Below, one piece after another: positions 18,283-26,970 of a stretch of DNA of 64,000 nt. The notes beneath the pieces were generated by a model, which saw only the letters and a list, made by a program, of their open reading frames with translations, searched no databases and was not told the DNA's origin. The DNA is taken from positions 21,268 through 85,267 of the forward strand of contig NZ_LWHQ01000036.1 of NCBI RefSeq assembly GCF_001653715.1, read 5' to 3'. Positions within the stretch are counted from its first letter, which is position 1, and each line of letters starts with the position of its first letter. The DNA comes from Methylobacterium platani (GTDB lineage: Bacteria; Pseudomonadota; Alphaproteobacteria; Rhizobiales; Beijerinckiaceae). Position numbers and translations under genes: made by a program.

Positions 18283-18621
18283 TTTCTCTTCCGATTACCA
18301 ACCTCCTCCGTGATGGGCGCCGCTCGTTGCAAGGTCAATCGTCAAGATTGAACAATTCGCAGATAACAAGGAACGGGGGACCGGTCGCCCCGAAGATCCG
18401 TCGTCGCGGATGGCGGCGCGCGGGTCCGCCCCCGTCCGGAAAACATTGTGACGCGATACCTGAGTACCGTATCGCCCATGACGGACGACCGCGTCGCATC
18501 GGTGGATGAACCGACGGACGGCCAAGCTCGAACCGTCGCCGCCTTCGGCCGTTCGCTTGCGGGACGGCGTGCCGGGTCCCGTGCGGGACACCCCGGCGGA
18601 CACGAAGCGGGAGCACGGATC
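18283..18621. other. intergenic region carrying the mucR-like promoter
   Basis: 339 bp upstream of the leftward mucR-like gene. On the minus strand TTGACG and TTGACC (about 18330-18350) are candidate -35 hexamers, and AATTGTTCAATCTTG gives an AT-richer patch where MucR could bind its own promoter. No convincing gene is seen. Confidence 0.35.
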
Positions 18622-18831
18622 ATGGAGTTCGGACGCAGGTCGGATCGGTTCGGGCGCGTCGTCGAGGTCGGCCTCTGCGGCCAGGCCCGCTACGCCCGGA
18701 TGGCGAGCGGCGAGACGATCTGGTGGGGCTCGGAGGAGGACGTGCCGGACCGGGTGGCCCTGGCCGCCGCGGCCGCGCGCGACGCGGCCGAGCGCCGGCG
18801 GGGGACGGGGGGCGGACGGATGCCGGCCTGA
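18622..18831 (+). CDS. hypothetical protein
   Basis: A 69-residue reading frame with MEFGRRSDRFGRVVEVGLCGQARYARMASGETIWWGSEEDVP followed by an alanine/arginine-rich helix. A GGGAG ribosome site lies about 8 bp before the ATG. The first half has mixed composition that does not look like a random GC-rich frame. No known domain is recognised. A longer in-frame start at 18448 lacks support. Confidence 0.45.
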   Translation: MEFGRRSDRFGRVVEVGLCGQARYARMASGETIWWGSEEDVPDRVALAAAAARDAAERRRGTGGGRMPA

Positions 18832-18940
18832 GCGGTGAGCGGGCGCGAGCCAGGCGCCGAGAAGCCGCGCCGCCGGCCCTCGGCACCGGAGTTTCCGCCC
18901 CCGGCTGGAAATGCGCCCGGCTCGCCCCTATATGGGTGGC

Positions 18941-19144
18941 ATGTCAGAGAACAGCTCCACTCCCTACACCATCGAGATCTCCCCCATCACCAAGCCGGCC
19001 GGCCAGTACCAGTGGGCCATTCGCCGGAACGGCAAGCTCATCGAGCGCTCCGATCGTCCGCATCCGACGGAAGCCAAGGCCGAGGCCAGCGCCCTCGCCG
19101 CCGTCGAGCGCAGCATGCACTCCGCGACCAGCGGCCGCTGGTAG
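18941..19144 (+). CDS. small hypothetical protein
   Basis: A 67-residue soluble protein with TPYTIEISPITKPAGQYQWAIRRNGKLIERSDRPHPTEAKAEASALAAVERSM. The beta-rich first half and helical, Glu/Ala-rich second half resemble short conserved alphaproteobacterial proteins that carry a two-strand RNGKLIE hairpin. The ATG at 18941 is preferred over the one at 18911 because protein character begins there. Function unknown. Confidence 0.6.
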   Translation: MSENSSTPYTIEISPITKPAGQYQWAIRRNGKLIERSDRPHPTEAKAEASALAAVERSMHSATSGRW

Positions 19145-19246
19145 GCAGCCGCGCCGCCGGACCGATGGTCCGGCCCTCCCGCATGTCTCATTGCCCGGGA
19201 CGGGTGGGGTCGCTCAGGCCCCGCCCGTTTCCGTGCGCCTGACGCG

Positions 19247-20227
19247 ATGCCGGTCCCGTTCACGACGCCGCCCGATCCGCCGGCCCTGGTGCGCCGGGTC
19301 GCGGCCGCGCCCTGCGACGCCGCCTTTCGCGCCCGCCTGCTCGCGCCGCCGGGCGCGGACGGGGACGAGATCTCGCTCACCTGCTCGCTGCGCCTCGCGC
19401 CGGACGACCGGGTGCGCAAGCGCCTCGTGATCGAGGGGGCGGCGGCCTCCGGCGTCACCCTCGACTGCGCCGGTGCCAGCCTCGGCGTGCCGGGCGAGCC
19501 GGCCCGTCTCGGCGCCTACACGATCGCGATCCGCTCGCGCCCGCCCGCGCGCCCGGGGGAGGGGTGGGACCGCCCCTCCGACGTCCATATCCGCGACTGC
19601 ACCGTGTACGGCCACGTCCGGATCTGGGGCATGGCCGAGAACGGGCAGGGGCCGATCCTGCGCGATTCCTCCCACAGCCTCGGCCATACCGAGCGTGCGC
19701 AGCGCGCAGCACCGACCGGCGTGACGATCACCGGCACGACGATCGTCGCCGCCGGGCCGATCCCGCTCTATCTCGGCCCCGGCGTGACGCGGGTCACCCT
19801 GCGGGACTCGCGCCTCACCGGCCGCTCGGTCTCGACGGCGCTCTACCTCGACGCCGAGAGCGCGGAGAACCGCATCGAGGACAACGACCTCGAGACCGAG
19901 ACCGGGCGCGAGCTCGTCGCCGTCGACGGCTCGGCGCGCAACCACATCACCGGCAACCGCTTCACCCTGCGCGGCCAGGGCGGCGTGCGCCTCTACCGCA
20001 ATTGCGGCGAGGGCGGCACGGTCCGCCACCAGACCCCGTCCGACAACGTCGTGACCGGAAACCTCTTCCGCACCGGCGGCTTTTTCCAGGCCGCGCCGAT
20101 CGTGGTGAATTCCCGCAACGGCTGGCGGCTGACCTGCGGCGAGGATGCCGGCTACCCGTTCGGCAGCAGCCTCGACAACCGCGACAACGGCACCGGCAAC
20201 GTGGTGGCGCCGAACGCGGTGGAGTGA
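19247..20227 (+). CDS. right-handed parallel beta-helix repeat protein
   Basis: A 326-residue protein built of NosD/pectate-lyase-like coils: VHIRDCTVYGHVRIWG, GVTITGTTIVAAGPIPLYLG, RVTLRDSRLTGRSV, NRIEDNDLETETG, NHITGNRFTLRGQGG and NVVTGNLFRTGGFFQ. Such rungs form a carbohydrate-binding or carbohydrate-cleaving solenoid. No obvious signal peptide is seen at the chosen ATG. It stands alone between small hypothetical genes and a c-di-GMP enzyme. A link to surface polysaccharide is possible but unproven. Confidence 0.75.
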   Translation: MPVPFTTPPDPPALVRRVAAAPCDAAFRARLLAPPGADGDEISLTCSLRLAPDDRVRKRLVIEGAAASGVTLDCAGASLGVPGEPARLGAYTIAIRSRPPARPGEGWDRPSDVHIRDCTVYGHVRIWGMAENGQGPILRDSSHSLGHTERAQRAAPTGVTITGTTIVAAGPIPLYLGPGVTRVTLRDSRLTGRSVSTALYLDAESAENRIEDNDLETETGRELVAVDGSARNHITGNRFTLRGQGGVRLYRNCGEGGTVRHQTPSDNVVTGNLFRTGGFFQAAPIVVNSRNGWRLTCGEDAGYPFGSSLDNRDNGTGNVVAPNAVE

Positions 20228-20235
20228 GGCTGCGG

Positions 20236-20262
20236 CACCTTCGAACTCGTTCGAGGGGGGTG
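20236..20262 (+). terminator. hairpin after the beta-helix gene
   Basis: TTCGAAC-TC-GTTCGAG begins about 12 bp after the stop codon at 20227. It belongs to the same CCTTCGAAC...GTTCGAAGG sequence family seen after two other rightward genes (34104-34139 and 35291-35320). A terminator role is inferred from position and symmetry; no U-run follows. Confidence 0.45.
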
Positions 20263-20374
20263 GGCGAGCCCGCACGGTCTCCCCACGCGGCTCCAGGATG
20301 ACGACGGAGGATTTCGCCTCGGCCGGTTCAAGGGCGGGGCGGCCCGTCGCCGGATCCCGGCCCCGGCGCGTCGA

Positions 20375-22807
20375 TCATGCGACGTTCAAGCGCCGCTGCA
20401 GATGGTGCAGTTGGCGATCCTGCGGAGACTCGGATGCACGCGCGCCGGCGAAATCCGTCACGAGCCTGACCGTTTCGGCGTAGTTGGCCGGTCGGTCGAG
20501 CAGGAACCCTTGCAGCTCACGGCAGCCCTGCGCGCGCAGGATGTCGAATTGCGCCTCGGTTTCGACGCCTTCGGCGGTCACGCGCAGGGCGAGTTCGCGG
20601 CTCATCGACATGATGGCCTGGACGATGACGCGCGCCCGCGGCTCGTGCTCGAGGCGCTGGACGAAGGACCGATCGATCTTCAGCTTGTCGAGCGGGAAGC
20701 GGTGCAGGTACGACAGGCTGGAATAGCCGATCCCGAAATCGTCCAGCACGAGGCGAACGCCGAGCCTGCGCATGGCATGCAGGATCTGCATGGACTTCTC
20801 GGTGTTGTCGAGGAGGACGCCCTCGGTGATCTCGAGCTCGAGCCGTTCGGGTGCGAGGCCCGACGTCGCCAGCGCGCCCTCGATCACGGACAGCAGATTG
20901 CCGCGCAGGAACTGGGCCGGCGACAGGTTCACGGCGATCCGGCAATCCGCCGGCCAGGCCGCGGCAGCCTGGCAGGCCGTATCGAGCACCCATTTGCCCA
21001 GCCCGACGATGAGGCCGCTGCGCTCGGCCAGCGGGATGAAGTCGGCCGGCGAGATCATCCCGCGCACGGGGTGACGCCAGCGCACCAGCGCCTCGAACGC
21101 GATGAGGCGACGGGTCTCGTCGAACAGGGGCTGGTAGTGCAGTTCGAGTTCCTCGCCTTCGATGGCGCTGCGCAGGTCCTGCTCGAGGGCGCGCTGCTCG
21201 CCCAGGGCCTCGTCCATGCCGACCTGGAAGTGGCAGTACCAGCCGCGTCCGTCGTCCTTCGCCTTGTAGAGCGCGATGTCGGCGTTCTTGAGCAGGTCCG
21301 CCCCCCGTCCGCCGTGCTCCGGTGACCGGGCGATGCCGATGCTGGTGCCGACCGAGACGATCTGGCTGTCGAGGGTGAAGCTCTCGGTCAACCCGTCGAT
21401 GATGCGCCGGGCGAGCGCGGTGGCCGAATCCTCGAGACCCGGTTCGACGCGATGCACGATCACGAACTCGTCGCCGCCGATCCGGGCGACGAAGTCTCCC
21501 GCGTGGCAGGCCGCCCGCAGCCGGTCGGCGACCTGGCGCAAGAGCTGGTCGCCGGCGGCGTGGCCGAGCGTGTCGTTGACGAGCTTGAACCCGTCGAGAT
21601 CGAGGCACAGCACGCCGATCGATCCGCCCGTGCGATCCGCTGCCCGCAGGGCGGCGTCGAGGTGCTCGCCCAACGCCGCCCGGTTGGGCAGCTCCGTCAG
21701 CATGTCGTGGTGGGCCATGAAGTAGATGCGCTGCTCGGACGCCTTGCGCTCGCGCACGTCCCGCAGGGCCGTGACCACGGCCGGCTCGTTGCCGAAGCTG
21801 ATCGGGCGAGAGAGAAGCTCGACGGGCAGCGTCTCGCCGTCCACCGCCGTGACCGTCGCCTCGATCGGCAGGCCGGCCTTCGCCGCGACGCTGAGGGCCA
21901 GCGCCTCGGCGTCGACGAAGCGCGACAGGCGATGCTCGCCCAGGTTCGACGGGTCGAGGCCGAGCAGCGCCGTCAGCCGCTCGTTGCCGTCCAGGATCCG
22001 GTCGTCGCGGTGGATGACGATCCCCTCGAAGGTGCTGTCGGCGAGCTGGCGCATGCGGGCCGCCTCGAGGCGGTCGCGGGCCGCGACCCGGTTGTCGACG
22101 AGCGAGCCGAACAGGCTGAGCACCAGGACGGCGCCGGCTTCGGCCGCCACGATGATGAAGATCGGCGCGGTCGAGAGGTCGTCGGGGCGTGCGATCGCGG
22201 TGAGCCACTCCTCCAGGGGCAGGATCGCAGCGAGCGACCCGACGGCCAGGATCGTGACGGCGACGCCGACCAGGGCCGTGCCGAGGAGGGCGCGGCGCCG
22301 GCCGCCCCTCCCGGTGCCCTCCCAGAGGGCGAAGCTCCACAGGGCCGCGCCCAGCACCATCGCGATCATCACGGCGGTGAGGTCGTAGGACAGCGCGCAG
22401 GGGCGCACGAGGCCCGCCATCGCGGTGAACAGCATGCAGGAGGTCCCCGAGGACAGCACCGAGCCGGCGAGCATGCCGTTGCGGGCGGTCCGGGTACCGC
22501 GCAGCTGGAGCAGGCCGGCGGCGGCCGCGGTCGCGAAGGAGAGCGCCAGGGCCGGCCCCATCCAGGTCAGGGGGACGGCGACCGTGAGCTGGGGGAAGCT
22601 GCCGCGCAGGGCCAGGGTGAAGGCGAGCCAGGACGTGCCCGTCACGGAGGCGGCGAACGCGCCGATGCGCATCCAGAGCGGCCAGGCACGGGTGCGTCCG
22701 CCCAGGGTGAGGCTGGCGAGCAGGCCGCCGGCCATCGCCGCCAGGGCGACGAGGAGGAGAGACGCGGGCTCGCGGTGGTTGAGCAGAGCCGCGAGGAGGT
22801 GATGCAT
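20375..22807 (-). CDS. membrane GGDEF-EAL protein (c-di-GMP synthase/phosphodiesterase)
   Basis: An 810-residue protein. The first 250 residues hold about seven transmembrane helices in a degenerate MHYT-like sensor (LLLVALAAMAGGLLASLTLGG and following). A PAS domain lies at about 255-375, a GGDEF domain with intact GGDEF at 444-448, and an EAL domain with intact EAL at 572-574. The EAL domain also shows DDFGIGYSSLSYLHRFP and AEGVET. Both catalytic signatures look active, so either or both c-di-GMP reactions are possible. It is downstream of, and reads in the same direction as, a YfiR-family gene and a TonB-dependent receptor gene, suggesting one envelope-sensing c-di-GMP module. Confidence 0.92.
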   Translation of the reverse strand: MHHLLAALLNHREPASLLLVALAAMAGGLLASLTLGGRTRAWPLWMRIGAFAASVTGTSWLAFTLALRGSFPQLTVAVPLTWMGPALALSFATAAAAGLLQLRGTRTARNGMLAGSVLSSGTSCMLFTAMAGLVRPCALSYDLTAVMIAMVLGAALWSFALWEGTGRGGRRRALLGTALVGVAVTILAVGSLAAILPLEEWLTAIARPDDLSTAPIFIIVAAEAGAVLVLSLFGSLVDNRVAARDRLEAARMRQLADSTFEGIVIHRDDRILDGNERLTALLGLDPSNLGEHRLSRFVDAEALALSVAAKAGLPIEATVTAVDGETLPVELLSRPISFGNEPAVVTALRDVRERKASEQRIYFMAHHDMLTELPNRAALGEHLDAALRAADRTGGSIGVLCLDLDGFKLVNDTLGHAAGDQLLRQVADRLRAACHAGDFVARIGGDEFVIVHRVEPGLEDSATALARRIIDGLTESFTLDSQIVSVGTSIGIARSPEHGGRGADLLKNADIALYKAKDDGRGWYCHFQVGMDEALGEQRALEQDLRSAIEGEELELHYQPLFDETRRLIAFEALVRWRHPVRGMISPADFIPLAERSGLIVGLGKWVLDTACQAAAAWPADCRIAVNLSPAQFLRGNLLSVIEGALATSGLAPERLELEITEGVLLDNTEKSMQILHAMRRLGVRLVLDDFGIGYSSLSYLHRFPLDKLKIDRSFVQRLEHEPRARVIVQAIMSMSRELALRVTAEGVETEAQFDILRAQGCRELQGFLLDRPANYAETVRLVTDFAGARASESPQDRQLHHLQRRLNVA

Positions 22808-22886
22808 AGGACCGGCCTGACCTCGAGAGATGCGACGAACGGCACTGGATGGGTTCGGGCGACGCCCCCGTGCGGGCGCAACGTCG

Positions 22887-24869
22887 TTAGAATTGGGCCT
22901 GGACGCCGCCGAACACCCGGCGCTCGGTGGCGACGCCGGCCGTCTGCGTCTGGAACTGGCGGTTGATCTGCTCGGCGGTGAGGGAGACGACGACCGAGTC
23001 CGTCAGGCGGTAGGCGAGGCGGAGGTTGGCGGTCACGAAATTCGGGACGACCACCGGGAGTGCCGCCAGGAGGGTCGCGTCGAACCGGTAATCCTGGTAG
23101 CGCGATTGCCAGCGCAGCTGCGCGTCGATGTCGAACCGCTCCCAGGTCCATCCGGCGCCGGCGATCACCGCATGCACCGGGGTCTGGCGCTCGTAGTTCA
23201 CCGAGGGGGCGGCCAGGAGCACGGGGGCCGGGGTACGGTCGTGGACCGCGGCGAGGGCGTAGCTCGCGTTCCAGCGGAACCCGTCCGCCGCCCCGCGCAG
23301 GCCGATCTCGGCCCCGACCTGCTCGCTGCCCTTGAAGTTGCGCGCCAGCGCCGCGGGCTGCCCGGTGGGGAGGATGGTGAGCCCAGACCCGAACGGCGAG
23401 CCGAGCGTCGTGTCGGTCTCCTGCCGGAACACGGCGGCGCGCAGCACCGACGAGAGGGCCGGCAGGGCCCGGTCTTAGGCGATCTCGGCATTGGTCACCG
23501 CCGAGGGCCGGAGCCCCGGATCGCCGGCGATGACGAGCGGGCCGATACTCGCCGTGAAGCCGAAGTTCAGCAGGCTCGGAAGCTGGACGGCCCGCCCCGC
23601 GGTGAGCCGGACCGTGTCGAGCTCGGTGGCGCGATAGACGACGCCGCTGTTGAAGCTCGGTTCGACCAGCGTGACGTCGCGGTAGAGCGGCCCGACGCCC
23701 GGGATCGTGACTTGCGGCCCGTCATGCTTGAGCGACAGGGCGTCGACACGGACCGCGTTGGTGAGCGACAGGTCGGGCAGGATCTGCCACTCCCACATCG
23801 CCGACCCGGCGCCGATCTGGTAGCCCAGCGTCCCGCTGAAGCTGCGGTTCGACGCGATCGTGTTGTTGCGGTATTCCGCGCCGATGCGGAAGGTGTGGTC
23901 CGCCCCCCATTTGAAGACGTCGCTCGCCTGCACGACCGACACGTCCTGCCGCCACGACTGGGGGCTGATCCCCGCGACCTGCAGGTTGTTCCGGTTGTGA
24001 TAGGCGTCGAGCTGCAGCAGGCCGAGCTCGGTATCGACCGACAGCTTAGAGCGCAGGCTGGCATTGTCGTTCGACAGCGGCTGGTACAGGCCGATATCCG
24101 AGTAGGTGGCGGTCGTGAGCGAGCCGGCGGAGCCCGACAGCGTCCACTCGATACCCGGCGCGAGGCGGGCGCGCAGATCCAGCGCCGCCGTGCCGCTGCG
24201 CGGCTGGTCGGTGACGCCGGGCGGCAGGCCGCGGAACTCGTCGCCGCGAAAGCCCTTGGCCGAGAGGCGCACGCCGACGGCATCGGGCGTCTGACCCGTG
24301 GCGACGACCTCGCCGTAGGCCTGGTTCTGGGTGCCGCCGGCGGTCCGGGCCGTGTTCTGCCGGTCGCGCAGCGGATCGTAGGTGACGATGTTGATGACGC
24401 CGGAGACCGCGTTGAAGCCGTAGAGCGCGGCGCTCGGCCCCTTGATGATCTCGATCTGGCGGATCTCGCTCAGGGCCACCGGGATCAGCGGCCAGGCGGT
24501 CGTCCCGTAATCGTCGGAATAGACCTGGCGCCCGTCGAGCAGGACGAGGACGCGGGGATTGAGCGCGGTGTTGTAGCCGCGGATGCCGACGGCGAAGTTG
24601 AGCTGGCCGTAGCGTCGGACGTCGAGCCCCGTGACGAAGCGCAGGACCTCCGGGATCGAGATCGCGCCCGAGCGCCGGATCTGGTCGGCCGTCACGATCT
24701 CGAGGTTGGCCGGCACGTCGCTCGCCCGCTGCGGCTTGCCCGTCACCGATGTCGTCACCGGCTCGCCCAGCATCTGCTCGGCGGCCGTGTAGTCGATCGT
24801 CTGTCCCCGCGCCGAGGCGGCGGACAGGATCAGGAAAGGCAGCGTCGCTGCCAGCTTGCGCGCCTTCAT
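22887..24869 (-). pseudogene. TonB-dependent receptor interrupted by a single in-frame stop
   Basis: Reading leftward, the gene encodes a signal peptide (MKARKLAATLPFLILSAASARG), the plug domain (NLEIVTADQIRRSGAISIPEVLRFVTGLDV, then IEIIKGPSAALYGFNAVSGVINIVT) and a beta-barrel. Codon 465 is TAA (23475-23477), where barrel sequence suggests Tyr (AEIA-stop-DRALPAL). After the stop the same frame stays open for 195 codons and ends in the outer-membrane C-terminal Phe (VQAQF). Apart from this codon the gene is intact (661 codons), so the lesion is recent or a sequence error. Its ATG overlaps the upstream yfiR-like stop. The small plug/barrel fits the receptors that accompany YfiR-type proteins. 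Confidence 0.85.
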
Positions 24870-25423
24870 ACTTCACGGACCATCATGATGAACGCAGTGG
24901 CGAACCGGATGCCGGCCGCGGCGGCGTTGGCGCTGCTGTAGGCGATGCTGATGCTCGGGTTCGAACGGAAGCCGACGGTGCAGGCGCCGTGCGCGACCTG
25001 CTCGATCTGACGGGTGATGCAGGGGATCTGGTGCTGGCGGACGGCGGCCCGGACGATGCCGGTGTCGACGGCGGCCGCGGTCAGGATCGCCGCATAGCCC
25101 GAGGCGCCGCCGAGGCGCCCCTGCTCGATCAGGAGCGGGCGCAGGATCAGGTTGCCGACCGCGACCCCGCTCCCCATCAGCTCGGCGAAGGCCTGCGCCT
25201 CGCCGAGCGACTGGGCATCGGTCGGGTTGTAGACGATGGCGATCGGCGCCGCGCCGGAGCCCTGCGCCTCACGGAACGAGAGAATCCGCCCGAGGATCTG
25301 GAGGTCCTGCCGGGACGGCGGCGGGAGCCCGCCGGCTCCGGCGGCCTGGAACAGGCAGCAGAGCGGCAGCGCCAATGCCACGCCGACCGGCCTTCCCTTG
25401 AACATGGCACGGATGGACATCAT
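24866..25423 (-). CDS. YfiR family protein (DUF4154), periplasmic
   Basis: A 185-residue protein. A signal-peptide-like N-terminus (VGVALALPLCCLFQAAGAGG) is followed by the YfiR/DUF4154 fold: LQILGRILSF, PIAIVYNP, ELMGSGVAVGNLILRP, YAAILTAAAVDTGIVRAAVRQHQIPCITR, then VGFRSNPSISIAYSSANAAAAGIRF. YfiR in Pseudomonas is a periplasmic repressor of the diguanylate cyclase YfiN. Here the 4-nt overlap with the TonB-dependent receptor gene and the downstream GGDEF-EAL gene suggest comparable control. The start is set at tandem ATGs (25423/25420) after a strong AAAGGAAG ribosome site; the longer upstream frame lacks protein character. Confidence 0.82.
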   Translation of the reverse strand: MMSIRAMFKGRPVGVALALPLCCLFQAAGAGGLPPPSRQDLQILGRILSFREAQGSGAAPIAIVYNPTDAQSLGEAQAFAELMGSGVAVGNLILRPLLIEQGRLGGASGYAAILTAAAVDTGIVRAAVRQHQIPCITRQIEQVAHGACTVGFRSNPSISIAYSSANAAAAGIRFATAFIMMVREV

Positions 25424-26270
25424 GCTATCGGCAGCTTCCTTTGAGTTATCCTGCGTCACAATGATTTCGCAGGCATTAATCCGCAGAGGCAGGCCGACAT
25501 CAGCGGACAAATTCCGTAGCGATCGACGTATTTTCGAGACGCTGCTCACGATGGTCCGATGCGCCTGACCAGGGACGGCGCTCCGAAACTGAGCATTGGC
25601 GGCGATCTGAGCCCGCCCTGGCGCGTGAAAGTTTTCTTGTGAAAAGTAAATCCACCAACTATGTGGGTTTCGATGAATGAATCCCGATGCCATGCGAGCG
25701 CGGCGGACTCCCAGTCACGACGCTCGTCGCCTGACTCTGATGATGATCCCGTCGCGGCGTTCGAGATCGGCGACGGGGACGATCTCGACGTTGGACCTCG
25801 CGGCGCGGACCAGTTGCCGCGGCGATCCGCGCGGCCGGTTTAATGGGTCGTGACGCAGGGGCACATCGCGACGACGAACGGGTTCCTTGTCGTCGGTAAG
25901 ATGAATGACCCAAGCGCGAGGACGAGCACATCACCGATCGCGTCATGGTCTCGCCTGCCGCCGCCGCTCCACGCGGAGGCCCGGGCGCGAATCGGCCCTC
26001 TACCGGCTCGGCCCCGGACCTCCGCGGGGGATCGTCGATCGGGCTCGCCCTACGGCCCGGAGACCCGCACCGCGAGGCTCACGATCGCCAGCGGCCTCTG
26101 CACCGGCCGCAGGCGCGCGAAGAACAGCGGCGTCTCGCCGCGCCGGGCGGCGACCGGGTCGAGCACCGCGACGAGGCCGAATCCGGCGATCAGGAGCACG
26201 GCGGCGATGGCCGGGCGCTCCAGCGCCGCACTCACGAGGGCGGCGACAGCGCGGACGAACAGGGCCAGCG
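25424..26270. other. gene-poor, apparently decayed region
   Basis: About 850 bp with no intact gene. The left part holds the yfiR-like promoter. On the minus strand at about 26050-26265 a short hydrophobic frame (ALERPAIAAVLLIAGFGLVAVL) looks like the C-terminal remnant of a membrane protein. It meets the histidine-kinase remnant at about 26265. Upstream frames are repeatedly interrupted. Confidence 0.4.
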
Positions 26271-26946
26271 GGCCTCGCGCCGGGCGGCTATGTCTGCCTG
26301 TCGGTCGGCGATACCGGCACGGGGATGGGCGAGGCGGCCCTTCGCCAGGGCGGCGGAACCGTTCCTCACCACCAAGGGCGTCGGCACGGGCACCGGCCCC
26401 GGCCTGTCGATGATCCACGGCTTCGCCGAGCCGTCGGGCGGGCGCCTGCGGCTCCGCAGCGCGCCGGGAGAGGGCACCAGCGCCGAGATCTGGCTGCCGG
26501 TCGCCGGGGCAGGCCTGCCGTTGGGCGAGGTCGCGGCGCGGCCGCCCGAGCCTCCGGTGCTCCCGGCCATGACCATCCAGATGGTGGACGACGATCCCCT
26601 CGTGCCGATGAACGGTACGGCGTTGCTGGAGGATCTCGGCCACGCCGTGGTCGAGGCCGCGTCGGGCGCGCAGGCCCTGCAGGTGCTGCGCGAAGCCGCC
26701 ATCGACCTGATGATCGCCGACCGGGCGATGCCCGGCATGACCGGCGCCCGGCTGATCGAGGCCGTCCGGGCCGAGCGGCCGGGATTGCCGGTCGTCCTCG
26801 CCAGCGGGTTCGCCGACCTGCCGGAGGGGAGGCTCGCCGGGATCGTGCGCCTCGCCAGCCTCTTCGGGCAGGACGACCTCGCCCGCGCCCTCGCGGCGAG
26901 CCTCGACCTCGCGGCGCGCCTTGTCGCGAACCCGGGCGGGGCGTGA
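26270..26946 (+). pseudogene. remnant of a hybrid histidine kinase (ATPase end plus receiver), frameshifted
   Basis: The remnant begins inside a HATPase_c domain (GYVCLSVGDTGTGMGEA). A one-base shift at about 26341-26345 then moves the rest into another frame: RAAEPFLTTKGVGTGTGPGLSMIHGFAEPSGGRLRLRS. A receiver domain follows with VDDDPLVPMNG and the phospho-acceptor region LMIADRAMPGMTG, ending LASGFADLPEG. The N-terminal sensor and HisKA parts are missing. The layout parallels the intact hybrid kinase at 26971-29796, which converges on it, so this may be a decayed paralogue. Confidence 0.7.
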
Positions 26947-26970
26947 CGGCCGCTGCCGGCGGCGCGGGCA

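Noticed and set aside
18448..18621. Longer N-terminus for the small hypothetical gene at 18622
   Set aside because: Composition is poor and the ribosome site lies just before the ATG at 18622.
23475..23477. Recoded stop codon (selenocysteine or readthrough)
   Set aside because: The codon is TAA, not TGA, and the receptor family needs no selenocysteine; a nonsense mutation or sequence error is simpler.
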